From Arthrobacter sp. SLBN-112 (lineage in GTDB: Bacteria > Actinomycetota > Actinomycetes > Actinomycetales > Micrococcaceae): DNA of 64,000 bases. The notes beneath the pieces were generated by a model. The model made no database searches. It saw only the letters and a program-made list of their open reading frames with translations, and had not been told where the DNA came from. The first letter of the stretch is position 1. Every line of letters begins with the position of its first letter. Positions 33,533 through 42,107 of the stretch are shown here, piece after piece. Made by a program: the position numbers and the translations under genes. The stretch lies in assembly GCF_030944625.1 (NCBI RefSeq), contig NZ_JAUSXY010000001.1, forward strand, positions 2,108,001 through 2,172,000. Reading direction: 5' to 3'.

Positions 33533-35449
33533 CTACTTTGACAAATCGTAGAACTCTGCCCCATCCAGGGTCTCCTTGGGAAAGTTCGCCCTTACCCAAT
33601 CGACAATTCGCGCAGACTCGCCACGGCCCTCGAGAGTCAGCGGCGGCAGGTTCTGGATCGTCAGTGAGCCAACCCGTTTGTTGGCTACCATCGCCGTGAA
33701 TTGTTCAAGGCTTGGGAATGGGTCAGTTCCGTCGAAGCCTCCGATGGGCAGCACAGGGCGCCCCAGTTGAAGCTGGTAATTTGCGGCCGACTCAGAGCCT
33801 ACGGTGGCCGTTGCCCATGTGGTGGTAGTCCCCGCATTCTCCAGCCTGCGCAGTACGGATGCGTTCGGAATATCCCCAAACATCACGGCGATAAAGCTCG
33901 GCGGCACAGAAGGTCCCAATTGCTGTCTGTCGGGATGATCGGTACGGATGCCCAGGAGGCTAGGCCCTGCTACTACTCCAGCCCCAACGTGTGGGCTCAG
34001 GATCGTGTTCACGGACCAGATCACGGGGCCGAGCATGAGTGCGAACAACAACAGTGCGGATGACACCGCTTGGAATGGATTCCTCCCCGGGACCAGTTGC
34101 AGGGCTGCAACTATTGCCCACAACCCCAGAAATATCGGGGGGAGGCCCGGAAAGTCTGCGGCGGAGCGTGATGCGGTAGCAAACACCAGCACCATGGTGG
34201 AAAGGAGCGTGGCGGCGAGAAGCATCCGCGGTTTCCAGCCGGTGCGCCATGCTGCGAGCTTCATGAAACCGACAGCAGCCAACGCACAAAGCGAGGGAAC
34301 AACGCCCAGCGAATAGTAGGGGTGCACGATTCCGGACATGAAGGCGAGCACCGTGGCTGAGCAGGCAAACCAGAGCGCCATGAACAGCAGGTACGCCAGC
34401 TTGCTTCGGTCTTCGCGCCTTTTCCATATGGAGTAGATGGCAATTCCAAACCCGGTCAAGGCGAAGGGAAGGAACCAGCCGAACTGTCCGGAGAATTGCG
34501 GTTGAAGAAAACGCTGAAAGCCTCCGTCAAGCTGCTCCGCGAGAGCCTGAGTGTTTGGCGACATTGTCCGGCTTGCGTCGGCCCCCGTCAGCCTGTCCAA
34601 TCCGTTGTAGCCAAACGTCAGCTCAACCACGTTGTTGAGCCTGGTCCCGCCTACGAAGGGCCGCTCTGACGGATCAGTGAGCTGGACCAGCAGGAACCAC
34701 CACCCGCCACTAACCAGCGAGGTGGCTGCCGCAAGGACAAGATGGGCCAACCGGCGCCAGAGCGCTCCTGATGCATAGGCAAGATATGCCAAGGTTACGG
34801 CGGGAAGAATCAGTCCGACCTGCAGTTGTTTGGTCAGTAGGGCTGCACCGATCAATGCCCCCGTAAGCATGAGCCAGCGCAGCTTCGAGCGTCTAATGGA
34901 CTCCAAGGTAGACCAGGCAATGCCGATCATCAGCAGGCAGAGCAAGGCGTCAGGATTGTTGTAGCGGAACATCAGCGTCGCGACCGGGGTGACAGCCAGG
35001 AAAGCTCCCGCAAGGAGCCCAGTTCTTGCGTCAGTGTAGGTGCGAACCATCCGAAACAGCAGATAGACGCTTGCAACCCCCATGAGGGCCTGCGGAACGA
35101 GAATGCTCCACGAACTCAGGCCGAACAGCCGGGCGGACAGCGACATAATCCAAAGGCTCAGTGGAGGCTTGTCGACGGTGATCGCATTTGCCGCATCGGA
35201 GCTGCCGAAAAGAAAGGCTGTCCAGTCCTGGGCTCCGGACATAACCGCGGCTGAATAGTAGGAGTTGGCCCAGCCGTTCCGGTCGAGGCCGAACAGGTAA
35301 AGAACAGCTGAAACGGCCAGCAAGGACCAAAGGGCGGTGCGTTCCCACGTTTCGCGATGTCCGGACCTCTCCGCGGAATCATCCTTCGTCCCTGGACCCG
35401 CAGTACTGAGAGAATCGGCAACGGACCGCTGTGTGGCCGCGTTAGTCAT
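33533..35449 (-). CDS. GT39 / ArnT-like polyprenyl-phosphate-sugar transferase (copy 2)
   Basis: 638 residues from ATG 35449, which overlaps the upstream GT2 stop by 4 nt. Strongly paralogous to 16846-18771: the blocks LYLFGLDRNGWANSYYSAA and VDKPPLSLWIMSLSARLFGL are almost the same, as is the C-terminal domain (NLPPLTLEGRGESARIVDWV). A multi-spanning membrane enzyme expected to move a polyprenyl-linked sugar to an exported acceptor. Its presence beside rpsI, away from any acceptor gene, mirrors the arrangement next to tad1. Confidence 0.85.
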   Translation of the reverse strand: MTNAATQRSVADSLSTAGPGTKDDSAERSGHRETWERTALWSLLAVSAVLYLFGLDRNGWANSYYSAAVMSGAQDWTAFLFGSSDAANAITVDKPPLSLWIMSLSARLFGLSSWSILVPQALMGVASVYLLFRMVRTYTDARTGLLAGAFLAVTPVATLMFRYNNPDALLCLLMIGIAWSTLESIRRSKLRWLMLTGALIGAALLTKQLQVGLILPAVTLAYLAYASGALWRRLAHLVLAAATSLVSGGWWFLLVQLTDPSERPFVGGTRLNNVVELTFGYNGLDRLTGADASRTMSPNTQALAEQLDGGFQRFLQPQFSGQFGWFLPFALTGFGIAIYSIWKRREDRSKLAYLLFMALWFACSATVLAFMSGIVHPYYSLGVVPSLCALAAVGFMKLAAWRTGWKPRMLLAATLLSTMVLVFATASRSAADFPGLPPIFLGLWAIVAALQLVPGRNPFQAVSSALLLFALMLGPVIWSVNTILSPHVGAGVVAGPSLLGIRTDHPDRQQLGPSVPPSFIAVMFGDIPNASVLRRLENAGTTTTWATATVGSESAANYQLQLGRPVLPIGGFDGTDPFPSLEQFTAMVANKRVGSLTIQNLPPLTLEGRGESARIVDWVRANFPKETLDGAEFYDLSK

Positions 35450-36684
35450 TGCAGGGCCTCTCCGGCCGGACGCAGGGAACCGAGGGATGCCTTCTTGCTT
35501 CCGCGCTGTTCCCTGAATACCCACAGCCGCAGCAAAACAAACCTCATGAGCGTTGCGAAAACATTAGCCGCGGTCAGCACCAAAAGTTCCAGGCTGGGCA
35601 ATGCATCGGCGTTCGCTGCGTGCAGTACAAGGAGCGACGTTGAAGTGATGGTCCAGGCCAAAAGGAAGACAATCAATCCTTGTAATTGCTGCGTAAACAG
35701 CTTTGCTGGCCCGCTAATACCAAAGGTGAACTTTCGATTGGCTGCGGTATTACCTACTGCCGTCAGTAGGAGAGACAGGAAGTTCGCTTCCTGAGCTCCA
35801 AATGGTCCCTGAAGAACCAGATAAAGGAGCGCGAATGCCAACGTGGACACGGCTCCTACCAGGCCAAAGCGCAGTACCTGTCCGAAAAAGCTCGGACGTC
35901 CCGGTGTGACCATCGGGCGGCGGCCCAGTTCCGCATAGATTGCCTGGACTGGAATCGCGCCCTTGACCAGGGAGCCGGCCACACGGACCATGCCACGGAG
36001 ATCGTCGGTGACTGTCTGCACAATGTCCACCCGACTGTCCGGGTCGTCCACCCAGTCCACGGCGATCTCGTGGATTCGCAGCCCCGAACGCTCGGCAATA
36101 ATCAGCAGCTCAGTGTCGAAAAACCAGCCATTGTCTTCAACATGGGGAAGGAGGCGCTTTGCCACCTCTGCTCGAATCGCTTTGAATCCACACTGGGCGT
36201 CGGAGAAACGCACTTGCATCGTCTGATGCAGCAGGAAGTTGTAGGTCCGGGAAATGAACTCCCGTTTTGGTCCACGGCTTACCCGGGAACCTCGACCAAG
36301 CCTGGTGCCGATCGAAATGTCCGAATGACCCGACAGTAGCGGGGCAACCAATGGAGGAAGAGCCGCGAGGTCAGTCGACAGATCGACGTCCAGGTATGCG
36401 AGGACCTTGGCGTCAGAGGCGCTCCAGGCATCCCTGAGTGCATGTCCGCGGCCCTTCACATCCAGGCGCCGATAATTCACGTTCGGCATCCGCTCGCTGA
36501 GCCGGGTGGCAATCGCAGATGTTCGGTCGGTGCTTGCGTTGTCGGCAATGGTTACTTTCCACGTCGCCGGCATTTCGTTCGTCAGGTATTCGGTGAGCCG
36601 TCGGATGCTCTTTTCCAGTACCGCCTCCTCATTGAAGACCGGTACTACAATTTCGAGCGCCAAGCCCCCATAGCCAGGTGTCAT
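35446..36684 (-). CDS. GT2 glycosyltransferase fused to GtrA domain (copy 2)
   Basis: 412 residues from ATG 36684 (MTPGYGGLALEIVVPVFNEE); an earlier ATG at 36747 adds sequence absent from copy 1. The GT2 domain has DNASTDRT, YLDVDLSTD and FSDAQCGFKAI. The GtrA domain (about 265-390) has FGLVGAVSTLAFALLY, NRKFTFG and RFVLLRLWVF. Same domain order and length as copy 1, so the fusion predates the duplication. Probably makes and flips the sugar-lipid used by the coupled GT39 enzyme. Confidence 0.88.
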   Translation of the reverse strand: MTPGYGGLALEIVVPVFNEEAVLEKSIRRLTEYLTNEMPATWKVTIADNASTDRTSAIATRLSERMPNVNYRRLDVKGRGHALRDAWSASDAKVLAYLDVDLSTDLAALPPLVAPLLSGHSDISIGTRLGRGSRVSRGPKREFISRTYNFLLHQTMQVRFSDAQCGFKAIRAEVAKRLLPHVEDNGWFFDTELLIIAERSGLRIHEIAVDWVDDPDSRVDIVQTVTDDLRGMVRVAGSLVKGAIPVQAIYAELGRRPMVTPGRPSFFGQVLRFGLVGAVSTLAFALLYLVLQGPFGAQEANFLSLLLTAVGNTAANRKFTFGISGPAKLFTQQLQGLIVFLLAWTITSTSLLVLHAANADALPSLELLVLTAANVFATLMRFVLLRLWVFREQRGSKKASLGSLRPAGEALQ

Positions 36685-36979
36685 GCATGGATCGTAGGAG
36701 CCCTTACCCCTGGCTGGCGAGGCTCTGGGCCAAAGACAGGTACTCACCGAAAGAAGCCAAGTAGTGCCCGAGGGATGCCGCTCGAATGGCAGGTAGTTGG
36801 CAAGACCTGCAGCTAGGCCGTCCTAGCGTGCTTTATGGTCACCGCAGAGCCCGTGTATCACCAGCTTTCGCGGGAATTGGCGATGGGGGAGCCCTTTCGA
36901 AGTGTGGAGACAGGCCCCGCAGGAAACAGGTATTCGCTACTCGGGTGCTGCAACAGGCAGGATCGGTAGGTTCAGGCCC
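36685..36979. promoter_or_regulatory. Divergent gap between GT2-GtrA copy 2 and the acyltransferase
   Basis: 295 nt with no gene supported. It should contain promoters for both directions. No repeat or clear box pair was seen. Confidence 0.35.
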
Positions 36980-38113
36980 ATGGGTGAGCTCACGAACCAG
37001 GACCGCTCTTTGCGCTACACCTCATTGGACGCGTTGCGCGGTGTTGCCGCCACAGTAGTGCTGTTGCACCATTGCTTCCTGAGTTCTCCAGACCTTGCCA
37101 TAACAGACGCGGGCGGGGTGCCCCCTTCCACGGATGTACTGGTTTGGTGGCTTGGCGCGACGCCTCTCCGGCTGCTTTGGGCGGGACAGGACGCAGTATT
37201 TGTTTTCTTTGTCCTTTCCGGATTCGTTCTCGCCCTCCCGTTCTTGGGAGGTAACGAGCCCAGATGGGGATCGTACTTTGCAAAGCGGGCCCTGAGAATC
37301 TACCTGCCCGTGTGGGCGTCGATTGTTTTCGCATTGGCAGCTGCCTGGTTGTCGCCGAGAACGGCTGGACCTAGCCTGAGTCTCTGGCTGAACGGCCACG
37401 ATGAAGCTCCTTATCCCCTCCGCGACATGTTGCTGGTCTTGGGGACCGGGCAACTTAATTCCCCGCTCTGGTCATTGCGATGGGAATTGGTCTTTTCGCT
37501 TTCGCTTCCGGTCTACTGTGTTGCCGCAATTGCGTTGAAGCGACTGTGGCTACCAGGCATAGTGCTGCTCCTTGCTGCCACTGCTGGGGGTGAATTAGCC
37601 GGGTCGGCTGCGCTCGCCTGCCTTCCGATCTTCGGAATCGGCGTCCTGATGGCAAGACATCGCGATGAATTGGAAAGATGGGCTGGCAAACTTGGATCCT
37701 GGAGTTGGCGGCTGCTGATTGCTGCATCACTTTTTCTACTGTCATCCCGTTGGTTATTCCCACACCTGGCCGGCACGATGTCCACCAGCGTGCTTGGGGC
37801 AGCCATGGTGGTATTCATCTTTTTCGGACACGGCCACGTAAAAGTATGGACAAATCGCCGTCTGTTCCATTGGCTGGGCTCTCGATCATTCAGTCTCTAT
37901 CTCGTTCACGAGCCAATAGTCGTCTCGTGGGCTTTCGTATTGCACACTGGCGACAGTCTCCAAATTGCACTTCTCGCCGTGCCATCATCTTTGCTCGCTG
38001 CCGAAGTGTTTTACCGGCTAATCGAAAACCCCAGCCAGCAGTTTGCTGTTCGGATCGGAAGACGGATAGCGGGTAGAGCGGGTGGCCAGGCAAAGACCGT
38101 TGCGCCCGCATAG
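36980..38113 (+). CDS. Membrane acyltransferase (acyltransferase family 3)
   Basis: 377 residues from ATG 36980; upstream in-frame codons lack homology. The N-terminus SLRYTSLDALRGVAATVVLLHHC is the family signature with the catalytic His. About ten membrane segments follow, with FFVLSGFVLALPF and SFSLYLVHEPIVVSW typical of the family, which O-acetylates exported sugars. It lies divergent to GT2-GtrA copy 2 and could decorate the same glycan. The sequence looks less GC-rich in codon use than the ribosomal genes. Confidence 0.87.
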   Translation: MGELTNQDRSLRYTSLDALRGVAATVVLLHHCFLSSPDLAITDAGGVPPSTDVLVWWLGATPLRLLWAGQDAVFVFFVLSGFVLALPFLGGNEPRWGSYFAKRALRIYLPVWASIVFALAAAWLSPRTAGPSLSLWLNGHDEAPYPLRDMLLVLGTGQLNSPLWSLRWELVFSLSLPVYCVAAIALKRLWLPGIVLLLAATAGGELAGSAALACLPIFGIGVLMARHRDELERWAGKLGSWSWRLLIAASLFLLSSRWLFPHLAGTMSTSVLGAAMVVFIFFGHGHVKVWTNRRLFHWLGSRSFSLYLVHEPIVVSWAFVLHTGDSLQIALLAVPSSLLAAEVFYRLIENPSQQFAVRIGRRIAGRAGGQAKTVAPA

Positions 38114-38209
38114 GGTACCTCCGTGTCCTGATGCTGATTTCAACCACTGATACTTGCCCTGGAAGGACCCTGCCGCGAAGCTCCACGCCCCATCCTCTAC
38201 ACTTGACCG

Positions 38210-39572
38210 GTGTCTAGATTATTTGGAACTGATGGTGTCCGGGGGTTGGCCAACGGCTTGCTGACAGCTGAGCTGGCCCTGCAACTGGCCCAGGCGGCCG
38301 CCGTCGTGCTCGGCCATGACCGCAACTCCAACGGCTCCCGCCCGCGCGCCGTGCTGGCACGTGACCCGCGAGCCAGCGGCGAATTCATCGCTGCCGCAGT
38401 GGAAGCCGGACTCTCCAGCTCGGGCATCGACGTGTACGACGCCGGGGTGCTACCTACCCCCGCCGCGGCGTACCTCGTGGCCGACCTGGATGCCGACTTT
38501 GGCGTCATGATTTCAGCGTCCCACAACCCGGCGGCCGGACAACGGCATCAAGTTCTTTGCCCGCGGCGGCCAGAAGCTTCCGGACGAGGTCGAGGACGCC
38601 ATCGAAGCCCAGATGAGCAAGGAAGCCGTCCGCCCCACCGGCGCCGACGTGGGCCGCATCCAGCGCTTCTCCGACGCCGAGGACCGCTACATCGTCCACC
38701 TCCTGGGCACGCTGCCGCACCGCCTGGACGGCCTGACTGTGGTCCTCGACTGCGCCAACGGTGCCGCCAGCGGCTGCTCACCCCAACTCTTCAAGGACGC
38801 CGGAGCCCGCCTCATCGTCATCGGCGCGGACCCCGATGGGCTGAACATCAACGACGGCGTCGGCTCCACCCACCTTGGGCCCCTCAAGGAAGCCGTCATC
38901 AAGCATGGCGCGGACCTGGGTATCGCCCACGACGGCGACGCCGACCGCTGCCTGGCCGTGGACCACGAAGGCAACGAAGTGGACGGCGACCAGATCATGG
39001 CCATCCTCGCCGTAGCGCTCAAGAAATCCGGCAAGCTTAAGGACGACGTCCTCGTAGCCACCGTCATGAGCAACCTGGGGCTCAAGCTCGCCCTCCGTGA
39101 CGCCGGCATCACCATCATGGAAACCGCGGTGGGGGACCGCTACGTCCTGGAAGGCATGCGCGACGGCGGGTACAACCTCGGCGGCGAACAATCCGGCCAC
39201 GTGATCTTCTCCGATTACGCCACCACCGGTGACGGCCTCCTCACCGGCCTGCAGCTCGCCGCGCAGGTGGCCCTCACCGGGAAGCCGCTTAAGGAACTGG
39301 CCACCGTGATGACCAAGCTCCCGCAGGTCCTCATCAACGTCAAGGGCGTGGACCGCAGCAAGGTGGGAAACAATGACGTGCTCGCCCAAGCCGTCGGGGC
39401 AGCGGAAGCAGCGCTCGGTGACACCGGCCGCGTCCTGCTCCGTCCCTCCGGCACTGAGCCCGTGGTCCGGGTGATGGTGGAAGCCGCGGACGAGGAAACC
39501 GCCCAGTCAATCGCCGAACACCTGGCACAAGTGGTCCGGGCAGAACTCGCGCTGGAACTCGTCGCCGACTAA
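38210..39572 (+). pseudogene. glmM: Phosphoglucosamine mutase GlmM, interrupted by a single-base shift
   Basis: Converts glucosamine-6-phosphate to glucosamine-1-phosphate for UDP-GlcNAc and peptidoglycan. From GTG 38210 the first frame reads [15 protein letters not shown] and reaches the active-site serine loop ISASHNP. It shifts at about 38531-38538, where seven bases stand between NP and [11 protein letters not shown] instead of six. The second frame continues to 39572 with [12 protein letters not shown] (metal loop), [10 protein letters not shown] and [12 protein letters not shown]. Without the extra base it would be a normal enzyme of about 453 residues. Because glmM is usually essential and no other copy is in view, a sequencing or assembly error is likely. 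Confidence 0.9.
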
Positions 39573-39595
39573 CCGGCAAAAGACCGCAACTAAAA

Positions 39596-39628
39596 AGTGG
39601 CCCGCCTCCCAAAGGGAAGCGGGCCACT
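39596..39628 (-). terminator. Terminator between convergent glmM and mscL
   Basis: AGTGGCCCGC (39596-39605) and GCGGGCCACT (39619-39628) pair perfectly. On the minus strand the arm runs into TTTTT, so it best serves mscL; it may also end glmM transcripts. Confidence 0.85.
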
Positions 39629-39646
39629 CGCGGGTTAGGGAAAAAC

Positions 39647-40048
39647 CTAGACACGGTCCTTCAGTGCATCACGGATCTCGGTCAGAAGTGCAACCTGCGG
39701 ATCCTCCGCGGCCTCCTTCTTCACATCCTTGTCGATGCCCAGCCGCCGGTTGCGGCGCTCGATCATGTGATTCATCGGCATAACCACAACGAAGTAGATG
39801 GCGCCCGCAATCAGCAGGAAATTGACGATTGCCGTCAGCAGGATCCCAAACTCGATGGCGTTGCCGTTTAGCTCAACCCTCGCGAAGCTGTCGAAGTTGG
39901 GGGCACCCACCAGGCCTGAAATGAACGGCATGAGCACCTTGTTGACCATCGCCGTGACCACTGCCCCGAACGCAGTACCCATGACAACGGCGACGGCAAG
40001 GTCAACGACGTTGCCTTTCATGATGAAGTTCTTGAATCCTGTCAGCAT
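39647..40048 (-). CDS. mscL: Large-conductance mechanosensitive channel MscL
   Basis: 133 residues from ATG 40048 (MLTGFKNFIMKGNVVDLAVAVVMG); a start 96 nt upstream is in frame but carries no MscL sequence. Two membrane helices and a charged C-terminal bundle (EDPQVALLTEIRDALKDRV) are clear. It forms a pentameric pore that opens on hypo-osmotic shock. Convergent with glmM. Confidence 0.96.
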   Translation of the reverse strand: MLTGFKNFIMKGNVVDLAVAVVMGTAFGAVVTAMVNKVLMPFISGLVGAPNFDSFARVELNGNAIEFGILLTAIVNFLLIAGAIYFVVVMPMNHMIERRNRRLGIDKDVKKEAAEDPQVALLTEIRDALKDRV

Positions 40049-40140
40049 GGGAACCACGCTAGCCCACGGAAGCAGCCCGCCAGATGACGCCGAGGTAAAT
40101 TCCCCTTGCGTGTCAGCAACGGAAAGCGCCTGCTGCACGC

Positions 40141-41001
40141 TCACAGGTACGCTGGCGCCGCTTCCAAGCCGAAGTATTCCTCCAGTGTGCCGATGCCCCG
40201 GTTCACCATGTCCGTGGCCGCCTCAACCCCCACGAACCGGAGGTGCCACGGCTCGTAGTAGTAGCCCGTGATGGGGTGCAGCATCCACGGATAACGGACC
40301 ACGAATCCGAACCGGTAGGCGTTCGCCTTCGCCCAGGCGGCCGCCGGCTGGTCGGCGAAACACGGCTGGAAGCTGCAGGCCCCGCCGCCGTCCCCGATGT
40401 CGAAGGCCCACCCCGTCTGGTGCTCGGAGTGGCCGGGCCGCGCACTGGCGGTGTCGGCGTCGGCTTGCCCGCGTGCGGCGACGTACCCGTTGTAGGTGGT
40501 CACCTGCGTGCTGTACGAGCGGTAGCCGCTGGCCAGGACCATCGCCACGCCGTCCCGCGCGGCAGCCGCGAACATCGCCTCGGCGGCTGCCGCCGTCGTG
40601 CTGTTCAGCAGTGCCGCTTCACCCGAGGCGGAAATGGCGACGTCCGGACGCGCCAGATCAGCCGGCACGTAGTCCGCCGGCTTCAGGGGCCTGTGCTTGT
40701 TCACGATGACCCACTGGCTGGCCGGGTCGTCAAGCGAAAACTGCCGCGCTAACGTTGCGGACGGCGACGGCGTGGGGGACTGTGTTTCCGGCGACTGGCC
40801 CACCGTGGCCGCCTCCGCCGTCGGGCCGGCCGACGCGGTGGGGGCAGCGGGGGACGGCGAAGCGGAGGAAAGAGCAGCGGACGACGACGGCGCAGCCGGA
40901 GGTGCCTCCGGCGTGCAGGCTGCCAGGACAGTCAGCCCGGCCCCCGCCGCGAGGAACCGGGCGAAGCTGCGGCGTGTGGCCGATCCGCATTGGTAGCACA
41001 C
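40141..41001 (-). CDS. Lipoprotein D-alanyl-D-alanine carboxypeptidase, VanY/M15B type
   Basis: 286 residues. The N-terminus has a twin-arginine-like motif (TRRSFARFL) and a lipobox LAAC with Cys29, so it is a probable Tat-exported lipoprotein. A Ser/Pro/Ala-rich stalk (30-85) leads to an M15 zinc peptidase domain with SGYRSYSTQ, the metal site SEHQTGWAFD and EPWHLRFVG. It would trim the terminal D-Ala of peptidoglycan stem peptides. Stand-alone between mscL and coaA; no VanR/S genes are present, so a glycopeptide-resistance role is not implied. Confidence 0.9.
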   Translation of the reverse strand: MCYQCGSATRRSFARFLAAGAGLTVLAACTPEAPPAAPSSSAALSSASPSPAAPTASAGPTAEAATVGQSPETQSPTPSPSATLARQFSLDDPASQWVIVNKHRPLKPADYVPADLARPDVAISASGEAALLNSTTAAAAEAMFAAAARDGVAMVLASGYRSYSTQVTTYNGYVAARGQADADTASARPGHSEHQTGWAFDIGDGGGACSFQPCFADQPAAAWAKANAYRFGFVVRYPWMLHPITGYYYEPWHLRFVGVEAATDMVNRGIGTLEEYFGLEAAPAYL

Positions 41002-41006
41002 GTGTG

Positions 41007-41972
41007 CTAGACCTTCCGCAGCAGCATGCGGCGGATGGAATGGTCTGCCTCTTTGGTCAGCACCAACTGCGCCCGCCCCCTGGTGGGCAGGACGTTCTCT
41101 TCCAGGTTGGGCTCATTGATCCGCTTCCAGATGTCGCGCGCGGTGCTCTCGGCTTCCTCATCGGACAGGGTGGCGTAACGGTGGAAGTAGGACTCCGGCT
41201 GCGCGAACGCCGTGCTCCTCAGTTTCCGGAACCGGTCCACGTACCACTCCTCGATGTAGGAAGTCTTGGCGTCGACGTAGATGGAAAAGTCGAAGAAGTC
41301 GCTCAGCGCCAGCCCCTGGCGTCCGTCATGCCGTGGCCGGGCAGGGGCCAGCACGTTCAGCCCCTCCACAATCAGCACGTCCGGCCGGCGTACCACCACT
41401 TCCTTTTCCGGCACGATGTCGTAGGTGACGTGGGAGTACCAGGGTGCCCGTACTTCCTCGGCGCCGCCCTTGATTTCGCTTACGAAGCGCAGGAGCGCCC
41501 GGCGGTCGTAGGACTCGGGGAACCCCTTCCGGTCCAGCAGCTGCCGGCGCTTGAGCTCGGCCAGGGGATACAGGAAACCGTCGGTGGTAATCAGTTCCAC
41601 GTTGGGGGTACCTGGCCAGCGGCGCAACATCTCGCGCAGCACGCGGGCGATCGTCGACTTGCCCACCGCAACGGACCCGGCCACGCCGATGACAAAGGGG
41701 GTGCGCTGGGTCTGTTCACCCAGGAACGTGGTGGTGGCTGCGTGCAGCTGGCCGGCTGCCTCCACATACAGGTGCAGGAGCCGTGACAGGGGCAGGTAGA
41801 CATCCCTGACCTCGTTGATGTCCAAGGGATCACCGAGCCCGCGAAGGCGCAGCACATCCTCTTCATTAAGGGGCTGTTCCATCTGGGCTGCGAGGCGGGA
41901 CCAGGTATGCCGGTCCAGCTCCACGAACGGCGAGGCACCCTCCCCGTTCGCTTCATTGCGTTGCGAAGTCAC
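41007..41972 (-). CDS. coaA: Type I pantothenate kinase
   Basis: 321 residues from GTG 41972 ([12 protein letters not shown]); the frame stays open far upstream but that part runs opposite glmS and has no homology. The P-loop [23 protein letters not shown] and VEGLNVL are diagnostic. It catalyses the first step of CoA synthesis. The gene is divergent to glmS; the start lacks a strong Shine-Dalgarno and could be leaderless. Confidence 0.95.
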   Translation of the reverse strand: MTSQRNEANGEGASPFVELDRHTWSRLAAQMEQPLNEEDVLRLRGLGDPLDINEVRDVYLPLSRLLHLYVEAAGQLHAATTTFLGEQTQRTPFVIGVAGSVAVGKSTIARVLREMLRRWPGTPNVELITTDGFLYPLAELKRRQLLDRKGFPESYDRRALLRFVSEIKGGAEEVRAPWYSHVTYDIVPEKEVVVRRPDVLIVEGLNVLAPARPRHDGRQGLALSDFFDFSIYVDAKTSYIEEWYVDRFRKLRSTAFAQPESYFHRYATLSDEEAESTARDIWKRINEPNLEENVLPTRGRAQLVLTKEADHSIRRMLLRKV

Positions 41973-42107
41973 GCTAAAGATTCTGCCCCGCGCCCGGCAC
42001 ATCGCGAAATGACGGTCCTGTTCAGCGCGGCGACGTACGTCACGTGGGCCGCGCGCGGGCGCTTTCCGGTTTAGAGCAACCGGCACGCTGCCGATAGTCT
42101 TGTGCTT

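Noticed and set aside
40141..41001. Vancomycin-resistance determinant
   Set aside because: A single VanY-type carboxypeptidase without VanR, VanS, VanH, VanA or VanX is an ordinary cell-wall enzyme.
42000..42107. glmS ribozyme or riboswitch
   Set aside because: The leader is short and divergent with coaA; none of the ribozyme core could be found, and it is mainly a Firmicutes element.
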